Below, one piece after another: positions 35,202 to 43,769 of a stretch of DNA of 64,000 nt. The notes beneath the pieces are model-generated. The model made no database searches. It saw only the letters and a program-made list of their open reading frames with translations, and was not told where the DNA came from. The DNA is taken from positions 31,750 through 95,749 of the forward strand of contig JBLHMB010000008.1 of the NCBI GenBank assembly GCA_047621665.1, given 5' to 3'. Made by a program: the position numbers and the translations under genes. The DNA comes from Actimicrobium sp047621665 (lineage in GTDB: Bacteria; Pseudomonadota; Gammaproteobacteria; Burkholderiales; Burkholderiaceae_D). Positions within the stretch are counted from its first letter, which is position 1, and each line of letters opens with the position of its first letter.

Positions 35202-35229
35202 CTTGAAAGTCCGCGGCGGCTCCCAATAT
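35202..35229 (+). promoter_or_regulatory. Sigma-32 promoter of dnaK
   Basis: A perfect CTTGAAA (35202-35208) and CCCAATAT (35222-35229) are spaced by 13 bases, matching the RpoH consensus. An ACTTGAAT/ATTCAAGT inverted pair (35190-35197 and 35228-35235) flanks it. The promoter is about 67 bases before the dnaK ATG. Confidence 0.82.
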
Positions 35230-35296
35230 TCAAGTCATAAAATCGACGCAAACGTCATCGTCAACTAATTATCCAGTCATTAAAGGAAAAAATATC

Positions 35297-37240
35297 ATGG
35301 GCAAAATTATCGGCATCGACCTCGGTACCACCAACTCCTGCGTATCGATCATGGAAGGCGGCCAGCCTAAAGTGATCGAAAACGCGGAAGGCGCGCGCAC
35401 CACGCCATCGATCATTGCGTATCTGGAAGACGGCGAAATTCTGGTCGGTGCACCGGCCAAGCGCCAGGCCGTGACCAATCCGAAGAACACGCTGTACGCC
35501 GTCAAGCGCCTGATCGGTCGCAAGTTCGACGAAAAAGAAGTGCAAAAAGATATCGGGCTGATGCCTTACCAGATCGTCAAGGCCGACAACGGCGACGCCT
35601 GGATTTCGGTGCGCGACAAGAAGCTGGCCGCTCAGCAGATTTCTGCCGAAGTGCTGCGCAAGATGAAAAAAACCGCAGAAGACTACCTCGGTGAAGAAGT
35701 CACCGAAGCCGTCATCACGGTACCGGCGTATTTCAACGATGCCCAGCGTCAAGCCACCAAAGATGCCGGTCGCATCGCCGGTCTCGACGTCAAGCGCATC
35801 ATCAACGAGCCGACCGCTGCCGCACTGGCCTTCGGTCTGGACAAGAACGGCAAGGGCGATCGCAAGATTGCGGTCTATGACCTGGGCGGCGGTACGTTCG
35901 ACGTCTCGATCATTGAAATCGCCGATGTCGATGGCGAAATGCAATTTGAAGTGCTGTCGACCAATGGCGACACCTTCCTCGGCGGCGAAGACTTCGACCA
36001 GCGCATCATCGATTTCATCATCGACGAATTCAAGAAAATCAACGGTATCGACCTGTCCAAGGATGCGATCGCACTGCAACGCATCAAGGGCTCGGCCGAG
36101 CGCGCCAAGATCGAACTGTCGTCGGCGCAGCAAACCGAAATCAACGAGCCGTACATCGCGATGGCCAACGGCGCACCAGTTCACTTGAACCTGAAGATGA
36201 CCCGCGCCAAGCTGGAATCGCTGGTCGAGGAGCTGATCCTGAAGACCATCGAGCCATGCCGCACCGCGATCAAGGACGCCGGCGTCAAGGTCACCGACAT
36301 CGATGACATCATTCTGGTCGGCGGCATGACCCGGATGCCAAAAGTACAGGAAAAGGTCAAGGAATTCTTTGGCAAGGATCCACGCAAGGATGTAAACCCG
36401 GACGAAGCCGTCGCCGTTGGTGCCGCGATTCAGGGCGCCGTGTTGTCCGGCGAGCGCAAGGATTTGCTGTTGCTGGACGTGACCCCGCTGTCGCTCGGTA
36501 TCGAAACACTGGGTGGCGTGATGACCAAGATGATCCAGAAAAACACCACGATCCCGACCAAGTTCAGTCAGGTGTTCTCGACCGCCGACGACAACCAGCC
36601 GGCCGTGACCATCAAGGTATTTCAGGGTGAGCGCGAAATGGCTGCCGGTAACAAGGGCTTGGGCGAATTCAATCTTGAAGGCATCCCGCCATCGTCACGC
36701 GGCACGCCGCAAATTGAAGTCACCTTTGACATCGATGCCAACGGTATTCTCCACGTCGGCGCGAAAGATAAAGCCACCGGCAAAGAGAACAAGATCACGA
36801 TCAAGGCCAACTCCGGTCTGACCGAAGAAGAGATCCAGAAAATGGTGCGTGATGCCGAAGCCAATGCCGAAGACGACAAGCGTCTGAAGGAATTGGCCGA
36901 AGCGCACAACCAGGGCGATGCACTGGTGCATTCGACCCGCAAGGCGGTCACCGAATACGGTGACAAGCTCGACGCGGCCGAAAAGGAGAAAATCGATGGC
37001 GCGATCAAGGATCTCGAAGCAGCCCTGAAAGGCAGCGACAAGGCCGATATCGATGCCAAGTCGGCCGCCCTGTCGAACGCAGCACAATCGCTCGGCGAAA
37101 AAATGTATGCCGATGCGCAAGCCAAACAGGCTGCAGCCGGTGCCGCCGGTGGTGCCGAAGGCGCGCCGGCGGGCGAAGCGAAAGCCAAGGAAGAAGACGT
37201 GGTTGATGCCGAGTTCAAGGAAGTGAAAGACAGCAAGTAA
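35297..37240 (+). CDS. dnaK: Chaperone protein DnaK (Hsp70)
   Basis: The 647-residue Hsp70 has the ATPase domain start MGKIIGIDLGTTNSCVSIME, phosphate loops VYDLGGGTFDVSIIEI and ILVGGMTRMPKVQ, the linker KDLLLLDVTPLSLG, a substrate-binding beta domain, and a helical lid ending in a glycine/alanine-rich stretch and acidic EEDVVDAEFKEVKD tail that binds co-chaperones. It folds and rescues proteins in the cytoplasm with DnaJ and GrpE. AGGAAAAAAT precedes the ATG. Confidence 0.98.
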   Translation: MGKIIGIDLGTTNSCVSIMEGGQPKVIENAEGARTTPSIIAYLEDGEILVGAPAKRQAVTNPKNTLYAVKRLIGRKFDEKEVQKDIGLMPYQIVKADNGDAWISVRDKKLAAQQISAEVLRKMKKTAEDYLGEEVTEAVITVPAYFNDAQRQATKDAGRIAGLDVKRIINEPTAAALAFGLDKNGKGDRKIAVYDLGGGTFDVSIIEIADVDGEMQFEVLSTNGDTFLGGEDFDQRIIDFIIDEFKKINGIDLSKDAIALQRIKGSAERAKIELSSAQQTEINEPYIAMANGAPVHLNLKMTRAKLESLVEELILKTIEPCRTAIKDAGVKVTDIDDIILVGGMTRMPKVQEKVKEFFGKDPRKDVNPDEAVAVGAAIQGAVLSGERKDLLLLDVTPLSLGIETLGGVMTKMIQKNTTIPTKFSQVFSTADDNQPAVTIKVFQGEREMAAGNKGLGEFNLEGIPPSSRGTPQIEVTFDIDANGILHVGAKDKATGKENKITIKANSGLTEEEIQKMVRDAEANAEDDKRLKELAEAHNQGDALVHSTRKAVTEYGDKLDAAEKEKIDGAIKDLEAALKGSDKADIDAKSAALSNAAQSLGEKMYADAQAKQAAAGAAGGAEGAPAGEAKAKEEDVVDAEFKEVKDSK

Positions 37241-37283
37241 AATAGAGGTTTGTCAGGTCGGTCAGCGCCAGCTGCGCCGACTC

Positions 37284-37318
37284 GCCGAGTTGAGCAAAGC
37301 GCTCGACTCGGCTTTTTT
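37284..37318 (+). terminator. Intrinsic terminator between dnaK and dnaJ
   Basis: GCCGAGTTGAGC and GCTCGACTCGGC pair over twelve positions (one G-U) around a five-base loop and are followed by six T. It is about 45 bases after dnaK and 27 before dnaJ, so it should reduce dnaJ expression relative to dnaK. Confidence 0.85.
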
Positions 37319-37344
37319 GTTTAGATTCTAGAGGGCGCCGAACA

Positions 37345-38508
37345 ATGGCAAAACGCGATTTTTACGAAATACTGGGCGTGGCCAAGAACGCGACGGACGA
37401 AGAAATCAAGAAGTCCTATCGCAAGCTGGCCATGAAATACCATCCTGACCGCAATCCCGACAGCAAGGGATCGGAAGATAAATTCAAGGAGGCCAAGGAG
37501 GCCTACGAGATGCTGTCCGATCCGCAAAAGCGCGAGGCGTTTGACCGCTATGGTCACGCTGGTGTCGATCCCAACATGGGCGGCGGCGGCGGTGGTGGTG
37601 GGTTCGGTGGCGCCGGTGCCGGCGGCTTCTCGGATGCGTTCGGCGACATCTTCGGCGATATCTTCGGTAATGCCGCACGTGGCGGCGGCGGCGGTGGTGG
37701 CGGTCGCAGTGCCGGACCACAGGTGTATCGCGGTGCCGACTTGCGCTACAACCTCGACATCACGCTCGAACAGGCTGCGCATGGTTTCGATACGACGATC
37801 CGCGTGCCATCGTGGGACAGCTGCGAAGTCTGCAGCGGTAGCGGTGCCAAGCCGGGGACGCAGCCGACCACGTGTCCGACCTGCGCCGGGCATGGCCAGG
37901 TGCGCATGCAGCAGGGCTTTTTCAGCATCCAGCAAACCTGTCCGAAGTGCCATGGTACCGGCAAGGTGATTCCCGATCCATGCGCGACGTGCGCCGGTGC
38001 GGGACGCATCAAGCGTAACAAGACATTGGAAGTGAAGATTCCGGCCGGTATCGATGACGGCATGCGGATTCGTTCGTCGGGTAATGGCGAGCCAGGCATG
38101 AACGGTGGTCCGCCGGGCGACCTGTATGTCGAGATTCATATCAAGCAGCACCCGGTATTTCAGCGCGAAGGCGATGACCTGCATTGCGAGATTCCGATTT
38201 CGTATGCGAAGGCGGCACTCGGTGGCGAGATCGAAGTGCCTACGCTCAGCGGTAAGGCGTCGTTCACATTGCCTGAAGGTACGCAGACCGGCAAGACTTT
38301 CCGGCTGCGCAGCAAAGGTGTCAAGGGTGTGCGCTCCGGTTACGCCGGCGACCTGTTCTGCCATGTCGTGATCGAAACACCGGTCAAGCTGACCGAGCGC
38401 CAGCGCGAATTGCTGCGTGAGTTTGAAGAGTTGACCAACGAAAGCGGCGCCAAGCACAGTCCGCAATCAAAGTCCTGGACCGAAAAGGTCAAGGGCTTCT
38501 TCGAGTAA
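37345..38508 (+). CDS. dnaJ: Chaperone protein DnaJ (Hsp40)
   Basis: The 387-residue type I J-protein has a J domain with the HPD motif (MKYHPDRNPDS), a glycine/phenylalanine-rich linker that includes runs of glycine near residues 79-90 and 113-121, a zinc domain with four C-x-x-C-x-G-x-G motifs (CEVCSGSG, CPTCAGHG, CPKCHGTG, CATCAGAG), and the C-terminal substrate domain. It stimulates DnaK ATP hydrolysis. No separate heat-shock promoter is visible between the upstream terminator and its ATG, so it probably depends on readthrough from dnaK. Confidence 0.97.
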   Translation: MAKRDFYEILGVAKNATDEEIKKSYRKLAMKYHPDRNPDSKGSEDKFKEAKEAYEMLSDPQKREAFDRYGHAGVDPNMGGGGGGGGFGGAGAGGFSDAFGDIFGDIFGNAARGGGGGGGGRSAGPQVYRGADLRYNLDITLEQAAHGFDTTIRVPSWDSCEVCSGSGAKPGTQPTTCPTCAGHGQVRMQQGFFSIQQTCPKCHGTGKVIPDPCATCAGAGRIKRNKTLEVKIPAGIDDGMRIRSSGNGEPGMNGGPPGDLYVEIHIKQHPVFQREGDDLHCEIPISYAKAALGGEIEVPTLSGKASFTLPEGTQTGKTFRLRSKGVKGVRSGYAGDLFCHVVIETPVKLTERQRELLREFEELTNESGAKHSPQSKSWTEKVKGFFE

Positions 38509-38526
38509 GCGTGCTGCGACCCGATC

Positions 38527-38562
38527 ACCGCCGCCCCCGCTCCGGGAGTCGGCGGTTTTTTT
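38527..38562 (+). terminator. Intrinsic terminator of dnaJ
   Basis: ACCGCCG (38527-38533) pairs with CGGCGGT (38550-38556), followed by seven T (38556-38562), 19 bases after the dnaJ stop. Confidence 0.82.
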
Positions 38563-38595
38563 GCCGGATGGTTTATTCGCGCCGGAAAGGACCAC

Positions 38596-39228
38596 ATGAC
38601 ATCGCGTCAATCCCTGCGCTTACTGTTGTCTGTGTGCTTGCTGGTCGTCGCGCCGGTGCTGTTGCTGTCACCGGTGACGGTGCGGGCTGCCAATGTCGAC
38701 GGCATCCGCTTTGACGACAGCGTGAGCGTGGCGGGTCAGGAACTCAAACTCAATGGCGCGGGGTTTCGTTTCAAGGCAATTTTCAAGGTCTATGCGGCCG
38801 GTTTATACCTGACCGCACGGTGTACCAGTTTGCCCGAAGTGCTAGCCGCCGGCGGCGCGCGGCGCGTGCGTCTGGTGCTGCTGCGCGATGTCAGTAGCGA
38901 GGAATTCAGGCAGGCTTTTCTTGATGGTATCCGGAAAAACATGGAGCGCAGCGAGAGAACCAGACTGGCGACCCAGCTGATGCGCCTCAATACTCTGTTA
39001 GGTGCGAGTGCCGGTCTTCGCAATGGTGACGTGCTCGTCGCGGATTGGATTCCCGGACTTGGAACCGTGTTCCTGCTCAACGGTCAGAAATTTGGCGACC
39101 CGTTGCCTGATCTGGCTTTTTTTAATGCCATCTTGAAAATTTGGCTAGGTGACAAGCCGGTTGATGTCGGACTCAAGCGCCTGATGCTGGGTGAAATTCC
39201 CGACGACAGTCTGCGCGGAAATCCGTGA
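38596..39228 (+). CDS. Exported chalcone isomerase-like domain protein
   Basis: The 210-residue protein has a signal peptide (MTSRQSLRLLLSVCLLVVAP, cleavage near VRAA) and a chalcone-isomerase-fold domain: VDGIRFDDSVSVAGQELKLN, then GAGFRFKAIFKVYAAGLYL and VADWIPGLGTVFLLNGQ. Bacterial members of this family are periplasmic and have no proven enzymatic role. It carries an AAAGGACC ribosome-binding site and stands alone between dnaJ and the rpf-like genes. Confidence 0.82.
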   Translation: MTSRQSLRLLLSVCLLVVAPVLLLSPVTVRAANVDGIRFDDSVSVAGQELKLNGAGFRFKAIFKVYAAGLYLTARCTSLPEVLAAGGARRVRLVLLRDVSSEEFRQAFLDGIRKNMERSERTRLATQLMRLNTLLGASAGLRNGDVLVADWIPGLGTVFLLNGQKFGDPLPDLAFFNAILKIWLGDKPVDVGLKRLMLGEIPDDSLRGNP

Positions 39229-39317
39229 GCGCTGAAAACAGGCAATAAACTATTTTTGTTAATTACTCGTGGGGAAAATTTCACATTACCGATGAAATTA
39301 CGGCATACTTTGAGCCC

Positions 39318-40445
39318 ATGAATCCCCCGCCACCAACCATGTCTGATCGCCAATTTTCCGGTACGCCTGCCGGGCCGGTGCTGCCCCCTGCCGTCATGCC
39401 GACCGTGGTGGTACTCGATGATCAGAGTACCGGTCGACTTATCCTGGCCGAGGTGATCAAGGGAATAGACCGGCGTATCCATATCGTGATGTTTTCCGAC
39501 CCGGTCGAGGCAATCGATTACGTGCGGAAAAATCCGGTCGATCTCGTGCTGACCGATTTCAAGATGCCGGTACTCGATGGCGTCGAAACCATCCGTCAGT
39601 TGCGCTTGCTGTACACCTACGAACAATTACCGATCGTGATGACGACCGTTGTCAGCGACCGGGAAGTGCGCCACAGTGCCTTTGAGGCCGGGGCGACGGA
39701 CTTCCTGATCCGGCCGGTTGATCCGATTGAATGTCGTGCACGTTGCCAGAATTTGCTAAACCTGCGCCAGCAATACCTGATCATAAGCAACCATGCGCTG
39801 GCACTCGAGCAGCGTGTGACCGAGGTCACGCGCGAACTGCGTCTGCGCGAGGTCGAAACCTTAGTTCGTCTGGCGCGCGCCTCCGACCTGCGCGATGCCG
39901 TCACCGGTGCGCATCTCAAGCGTATGGCCAAATACTCCGGCCTGATCGCGCGCCGGCTGGGCCTGTCCGAAGAGGAGGCCGAAACAATCGAACTGGCAGC
40001 ACCCATGCATGACATCGGCAAGATTTGCATGCCGGATGCGGTCATGCACAAGCGCGACCTGCTCAATGCCGAGGAAATGGCGATCATGCAACGGCATGCG
40101 CACATCGGCCATGACATCCTCAAAGACAGTCCATCGCGCTTCCTGCAAGCGGCCGCCATCATTGCCCTGTATCACCATGAAAGATTCGATGGTAGCGGTT
40201 ATCCGTTCGGCCTGGCTGGTGTGGCGATTCCGCTTGCGGCACGCATTGTTGCCTTGGCCGATGTGTTCGATGCACTGACTTCAGCACGACCCTACAAGGC
40301 CCCCTGGGAATGGACTGTTGCGCTCGATTTTCTGGTGGCGCAAAAAGGGCGGCACTTTGATCCTGAACTGGTCGACGTCTTCATTCGTCACGCCGACGAG
40401 GCTGCAGAGATATACCGCAGCCTGCTCGATCCGGCACCAATCTAG
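39318..40445 (+). CDS. rpfG: RpfG-like response regulator with HD-GYP phosphodiesterase domain
   Basis: The 375-residue protein begins with a receiver domain (about 28-145; phospho-acceptor Asp80 in LVLTDFKMPVLDG) and, after a helical linker, ends with an HD-GYP domain (about 180-370). The catalytic set is complete: HDIGK at 231-235, the histidines of RHAHIGHDIL near 260-265, and HHERFDGSGYPFG at 286-298. HD-GYP proteins hydrolyse c-di-GMP. It sits 25 bases before an RpfC-like hybrid kinase and beside an RpfF-like synthase, so it is very likely the output regulator of a DSF signalling system. Confidence 0.9.
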   Translation: MNPPPPTMSDRQFSGTPAGPVLPPAVMPTVVVLDDQSTGRLILAEVIKGIDRRIHIVMFSDPVEAIDYVRKNPVDLVLTDFKMPVLDGVETIRQLRLLYTYEQLPIVMTTVVSDREVRHSAFEAGATDFLIRPVDPIECRARCQNLLNLRQQYLIISNHALALEQRVTEVTRELRLREVETLVRLARASDLRDAVTGAHLKRMAKYSGLIARRLGLSEEEAETIELAAPMHDIGKICMPDAVMHKRDLLNAEEMAIMQRHAHIGHDILKDSPSRFLQAAAIIALYHHERFDGSGYPFGLAGVAIPLAARIVALADVFDALTSARPYKAPWEWTVALDFLVAQKGRHFDPELVDVFIRHADEAAEIYRSLLDPAPI

Positions 40446-40470
40446 TCAGCATGCGCGCGCCTTGTCGGTG

Positions 40471-42576
40471 ATGCTGAAACGTATCGCAGCCATCGGGGGC
40501 GGGCTGAGGCGCTTTTCGCTCCATCCCAACAGCGAGCACGAACAGGCGCTGGTACGCATCACGATGGCATCGTTCATTTCTGTGATGGTGCTGTGGCAGA
40601 CTGCGATGGTGCGCGGCTCGGACTTCATGCTCCCGCTGATCGGATTTTTCCTGTGCCTGAGTGCGCTGATCCTGCTCGATATCCGGCTTCGTCCGCAGCC
40701 TGTGGTGGTGCGTCGCGTCATTGCCATTCTCAATGATGCAGGTGGCATCACGTGCGGCATGCTGTTTGCCGGCGAGCTGGGTATGCCGATCTATTTGTTC
40801 TATTTGTGGATTATTTTCGGTAACGGTTTTCGCTTCGGCAAACCGTATCTGTACGCGACCTTGCTGGCCTCGCTGGCGGGTTTGTCGCTGGTGCTGTGGC
40901 AGGTCGACTACTGGCAGCAGCATCGCGCGCTCGGGATTGGATTGTGGTGCGGGCTGGCTCTGCTCGGGCTGTATTTCAGTACGCTGGTGGCGCGTCTGAC
41001 GCGCGCGCTACAGCAGGAAGCGGCGGCCAATCAGGCCAAGCGCAGTTTCATTTCATCCGTCAGTCATGAAATGCGCACGCCGCTCAATGCAATCATCGGT
41101 ATGACCGATCTGTTGCAAGGGACGCGGCTTGATCGCGAGCAGGACGCGATGCTCGACAGCCTCGATACCGCCGCGCATCTGATGCTGGCGCTGGTTGAAG
41201 ATGTGCTCGACTTCTCCAAGATCGAGGCCGGCAAGCTGGTCATCGAGGAAGCCGGTTTTGATTTGCCGCGGCTGGCGAACGGCATCATCGATCTGTTCCG
41301 TTACCAGGCCCGTGAGCGCGGCCTGGAACTCCTCCTCGAGCTCGATCCGGCCATTCCCCGCGGCTTGCGCGGCGATCCGCATCACCTGCGTCAGGTGCTG
41401 GTCAATCTGATGTCGAATGCGATCAAGTTTACCGAGCATGGCCACGTTGTTTTGCGCATCACGCAGACACCGGGTGACAGTGTGCGCGTACGCTTCGACG
41501 TCAAGGATACGGGTATCGGCATCGCGCCGGAAGCACAGACGCGGATTTTCGACAGCTTCATGCAGGCCGATGAGTCGACCACCCGGCGCTACGGTGGCAC
41601 CGGTCTGGGTACGACAATTTCGCGCCAGCTGGTCGAGCTGATGGGAGGGCAACTCGGACTGCACAGCCAGGTCGGAGTCGGCAGCACATTCTGGTTCGAA
41701 CTGGCGCTGTTGTCACAGTTGCCGGACGAGCCGGTCGAGGCTGTCGTGCCGGTCCGGCGGGCGCCATCGCCCGTTGCCTACGCGCTGCTGGTGGCCGACG
41801 ACAATGCGACCAATCGCACCGTGCTGCGCATGATGCTGGAGCGCGCCGGTCACCAGTGCTGGTTGGCCGAGGATGGCGAGCAAGTGCTTGATTTACTCGA
41901 AGAGCAGAACTTTGACGCCGTCATCCTCGACATGAACATGCCGCACATGAACGGACTGGAGGCGACCCGGGCGATCCGCTTCACGACGCCGGCTGGCCGT
42001 CATCTGCCGTTGATCATGTTGTCGGCCGATGTCAGTGCCGAGACGCGCGCCGAGTGCGAGGTCGCCGGCATCGATCATTTTTTGCCCAAGCCGATTCGCA
42101 TCAACGACTTACTCGATACGCTGGACCGGCTTATTGTCCGGCCCGACGTGCCGCTGCCTTGCGCTGGTGTGGCGCCGTTGCAGGTCATGCCGGTATCAGA
42201 TGCCGCTGCGCTGGATGTCATCCTTGATCTGGCGACGCTGGCCGAGCTCGATGCGATCGGCCATGATCCCCATTTTGTCGACGGGCTGGTCGATGGGTTT
42301 GTGGCTGACACGCACGTGCTGATGCAACGCATCGGTATTGCCATGCACAACCACGAAGTGGGGGAGTTGCGTGATTTGCTGCATGCCTTGAAGGGGTCGG
42401 CGATGAGTATCGGTGCGCATGGGCTGCGCGACATCTGCGTACAACTTGAAGAGCGGTGTGACGCCGACCTGCGCTCCGGGTCCCTTGTGCTGGGCCCGCA
42501 GTTGACGCAGGTCGTTGCCCGCTTGCTCGACGCGCTGCAACAGTATCGCCAGTCGCGCGCCCGGTCTCATGCCTGA
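40471..42576 (+). CDS. rpfC: RpfC-like hybrid sensor histidine kinase
   Basis: The 701-residue inner-membrane kinase starts at ATG 40471. About five hydrophobic segments lie in residues 30-175, as in RpfC. A HisKA domain follows with the phosphorylated His199 (SSVSHEMRTPLNA), then the ATPase core (LMSNAIKFTEHG, DTGIGIAPEAQ, YGGTGLGTTISRQL), a receiver domain (about 436-550, Asp487 in AVILDMNMPHMNG) and a C-terminal Hpt domain with His638 (LLHALKGSAMS). This is a complete four-step phosphorelay. The N-terminal NSEHEQALVRI segment is like that of RpfC. The upstream neighbour is the RpfG-like regulator; the RpfF-like gene converges on it 25 bases downstream. Confidence 0.9.
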   Translation: MLKRIAAIGGGLRRFSLHPNSEHEQALVRITMASFISVMVLWQTAMVRGSDFMLPLIGFFLCLSALILLDIRLRPQPVVVRRVIAILNDAGGITCGMLFAGELGMPIYLFYLWIIFGNGFRFGKPYLYATLLASLAGLSLVLWQVDYWQQHRALGIGLWCGLALLGLYFSTLVARLTRALQQEAAANQAKRSFISSVSHEMRTPLNAIIGMTDLLQGTRLDREQDAMLDSLDTAAHLMLALVEDVLDFSKIEAGKLVIEEAGFDLPRLANGIIDLFRYQARERGLELLLELDPAIPRGLRGDPHHLRQVLVNLMSNAIKFTEHGHVVLRITQTPGDSVRVRFDVKDTGIGIAPEAQTRIFDSFMQADESTTRRYGGTGLGTTISRQLVELMGGQLGLHSQVGVGSTFWFELALLSQLPDEPVEAVVPVRRAPSPVAYALLVADDNATNRTVLRMMLERAGHQCWLAEDGEQVLDLLEEQNFDAVILDMNMPHMNGLEATRAIRFTTPAGRHLPLIMLSADVSAETRAECEVAGIDHFLPKPIRINDLLDTLDRLIVRPDVPLPCAGVAPLQVMPVSDAAALDVILDLATLAELDAIGHDPHFVDGLVDGFVADTHVLMQRIGIAMHNHEVGELRDLLHALKGSAMSIGAHGLRDICVQLEERCDADLRSGSLVLGPQLTQVVARLLDALQQYRQSRARSHA

Positions 42577-42601
42577 AACGGCAGCCCGGGTGACGACGTG
42601 C

Positions 42602-43522
42602 TCAAGCCAGTGCCACTTCCTGCCGGCTGGCTTCCTGCTGACGTAATTGCGAGCGCACCAGCCGACCCATCATTTTCAGGTCCTTGTCTTCCAGGCGCAG
42701 TGCCGCGTCGACCCAGACTTCCGTGATGCCGACCAGTTCGTCATACGAGACCGGCGTGGTGTGGCGGCGGCATTCGAACAAGGCACGCTGGCCATTGCGG
42801 CGGCGACTGTTGTGCCGGACGTAGTCGGTCACCGCAGCTTCGCCCCTGCCGCTCGGGACCACCAGATCGACCAGGCCCAGTGCGAGCATTTCCTGTGCGG
42901 TATAAATTTTTCCGCTGAGTATGATTTCCTCGGCCAGGCGCGCACCGACCCGGCGCGTCAGCAGGCTGTAGGCGCCCATGCCCGGAAAAAGGTTGAACAG
43001 GATTTCCGGGAAGCCCATACGCGCATGCTCTTCGGCGATCAGCACATGGCTGGCCAGCGCACTTTCGAAACCGCCACCGAGTGCTTCGCCTTGTAACAGG
43101 GTGATGGTGGTGATGTTGGTATCGAAACTGGTCAGGCGGTCTTGCAGCGTGTCGATGCACAGGCGCGCGTAATGCAGCAGGCCGGCGTGGTCGCGTGAGC
43201 GGATCAGTTGCATGAACAGCGCCAGATCGCCGCCATAACTGAAGATGTCCGGTGTGCGTGAGGCACCGACGTGGAACTCGACCGGATGCAGCACGTCATC
43301 AATTTCGATCTGGCCGTGGTTGGCCTTGAGCAGAGCACTGCTGCTGCGGATTTCATTGAGCAGGCCGATGTTGAAACACGGCACACCGGCAGCTTGCATG
43401 AAGGTCCACAAGACCTTGTTCTCCTTGTCGTACTCCAGGTCGATCTGGCGAAAAGGACGCACCGGAATGCCATTGGCAGTCAGCGGCAGACGCAGGTGTT
43501 TCAACTCGGTCATTGCATTCAT
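42602..43522 (-). CDS. rpfF: RpfF-like DSF synthase (crotonase superfamily)
   Basis: From the ATG at 43522 the product is 306 residues. It matches the DSF synthase branch of the enoyl-CoA hydratase superfamily rather than a metabolic crotonase: FSYGGDLALFMQLIRSRDHA, LLQGEALGGGFESALASHVL and GFPEILFNLFPGMGAYSLL. The two catalytic glutamates of RpfF are present as Glu153 and Glu173, with the same 20-residue spacing. Such enzymes make cis-2-unsaturated fatty-acid signals from acyl-ACP. It is convergent with rpfC. The frame is open upstream to 43603, but similarity starts after 43522. It is unlikely to be a beta-oxidation enzyme given the neighbours. Confidence 0.9.
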   Translation of the reverse strand: MNAMTELKHLRLPLTANGIPVRPFRQIDLEYDKENKVLWTFMQAAGVPCFNIGLLNEIRSSSALLKANHGQIEIDDVLHPVEFHVGASRTPDIFSYGGDLALFMQLIRSRDHAGLLHYARLCIDTLQDRLTSFDTNITTITLLQGEALGGGFESALASHVLIAEEHARMGFPEILFNLFPGMGAYSLLTRRVGARLAEEIILSGKIYTAQEMLALGLVDLVVPSGRGEAAVTDYVRHNSRRRNGQRALFECRRHTTPVSYDELVGITEVWVDAALRLEDKDLKMMGRLVRSQLRQQEASRQEVALA

Positions 43523-43769
43523 GGTGGTTCGCCTTAGAAGTAGGTAGAGTTTGGTCGATGCAGGCAGGGGTCTGACAGACATCACGAAATCAAGTGTAAG
43601 CATGTCAATGCGTCATTAAAACGCAGAAAAGAATGCCTTTTCTTCAAGATAAACACGCTTATGAAAAGTTATTTTTAAAACTTTTTGTGAGTATTCCGGC
43701 CTGCTGCGGGTTGCGCCGGTTTGGCATGGCGACGAGGGCGGCGTGGTATCGTGCTCCCTCAATTTTTAA

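Noticed and set aside
34471..35296. Possible CIRCE operators near grpE and dnaK
   Set aside because: The only inverted repeat near dnaK (ACTTGAAT/ATTCAAGT) does not match CIRCE in sequence or spacing.
37321..38466. A 381-codon open frame on the minus strand across dnaJ
   Set aside because: It is the antisense shadow of dnaJ; its Thr/Ala-rich, low-complexity product has no family features, while DnaJ on the plus strand has all expected motifs.
42602..43603. RpfF-like gene considered as an ordinary enoyl-CoA hydratase
   Set aside because: Its GGDLALF, GEALGGGFE and PEILFNLFPGMGA segments follow the DSF synthase pattern, and the neighbours are RpfC- and RpfG-like.
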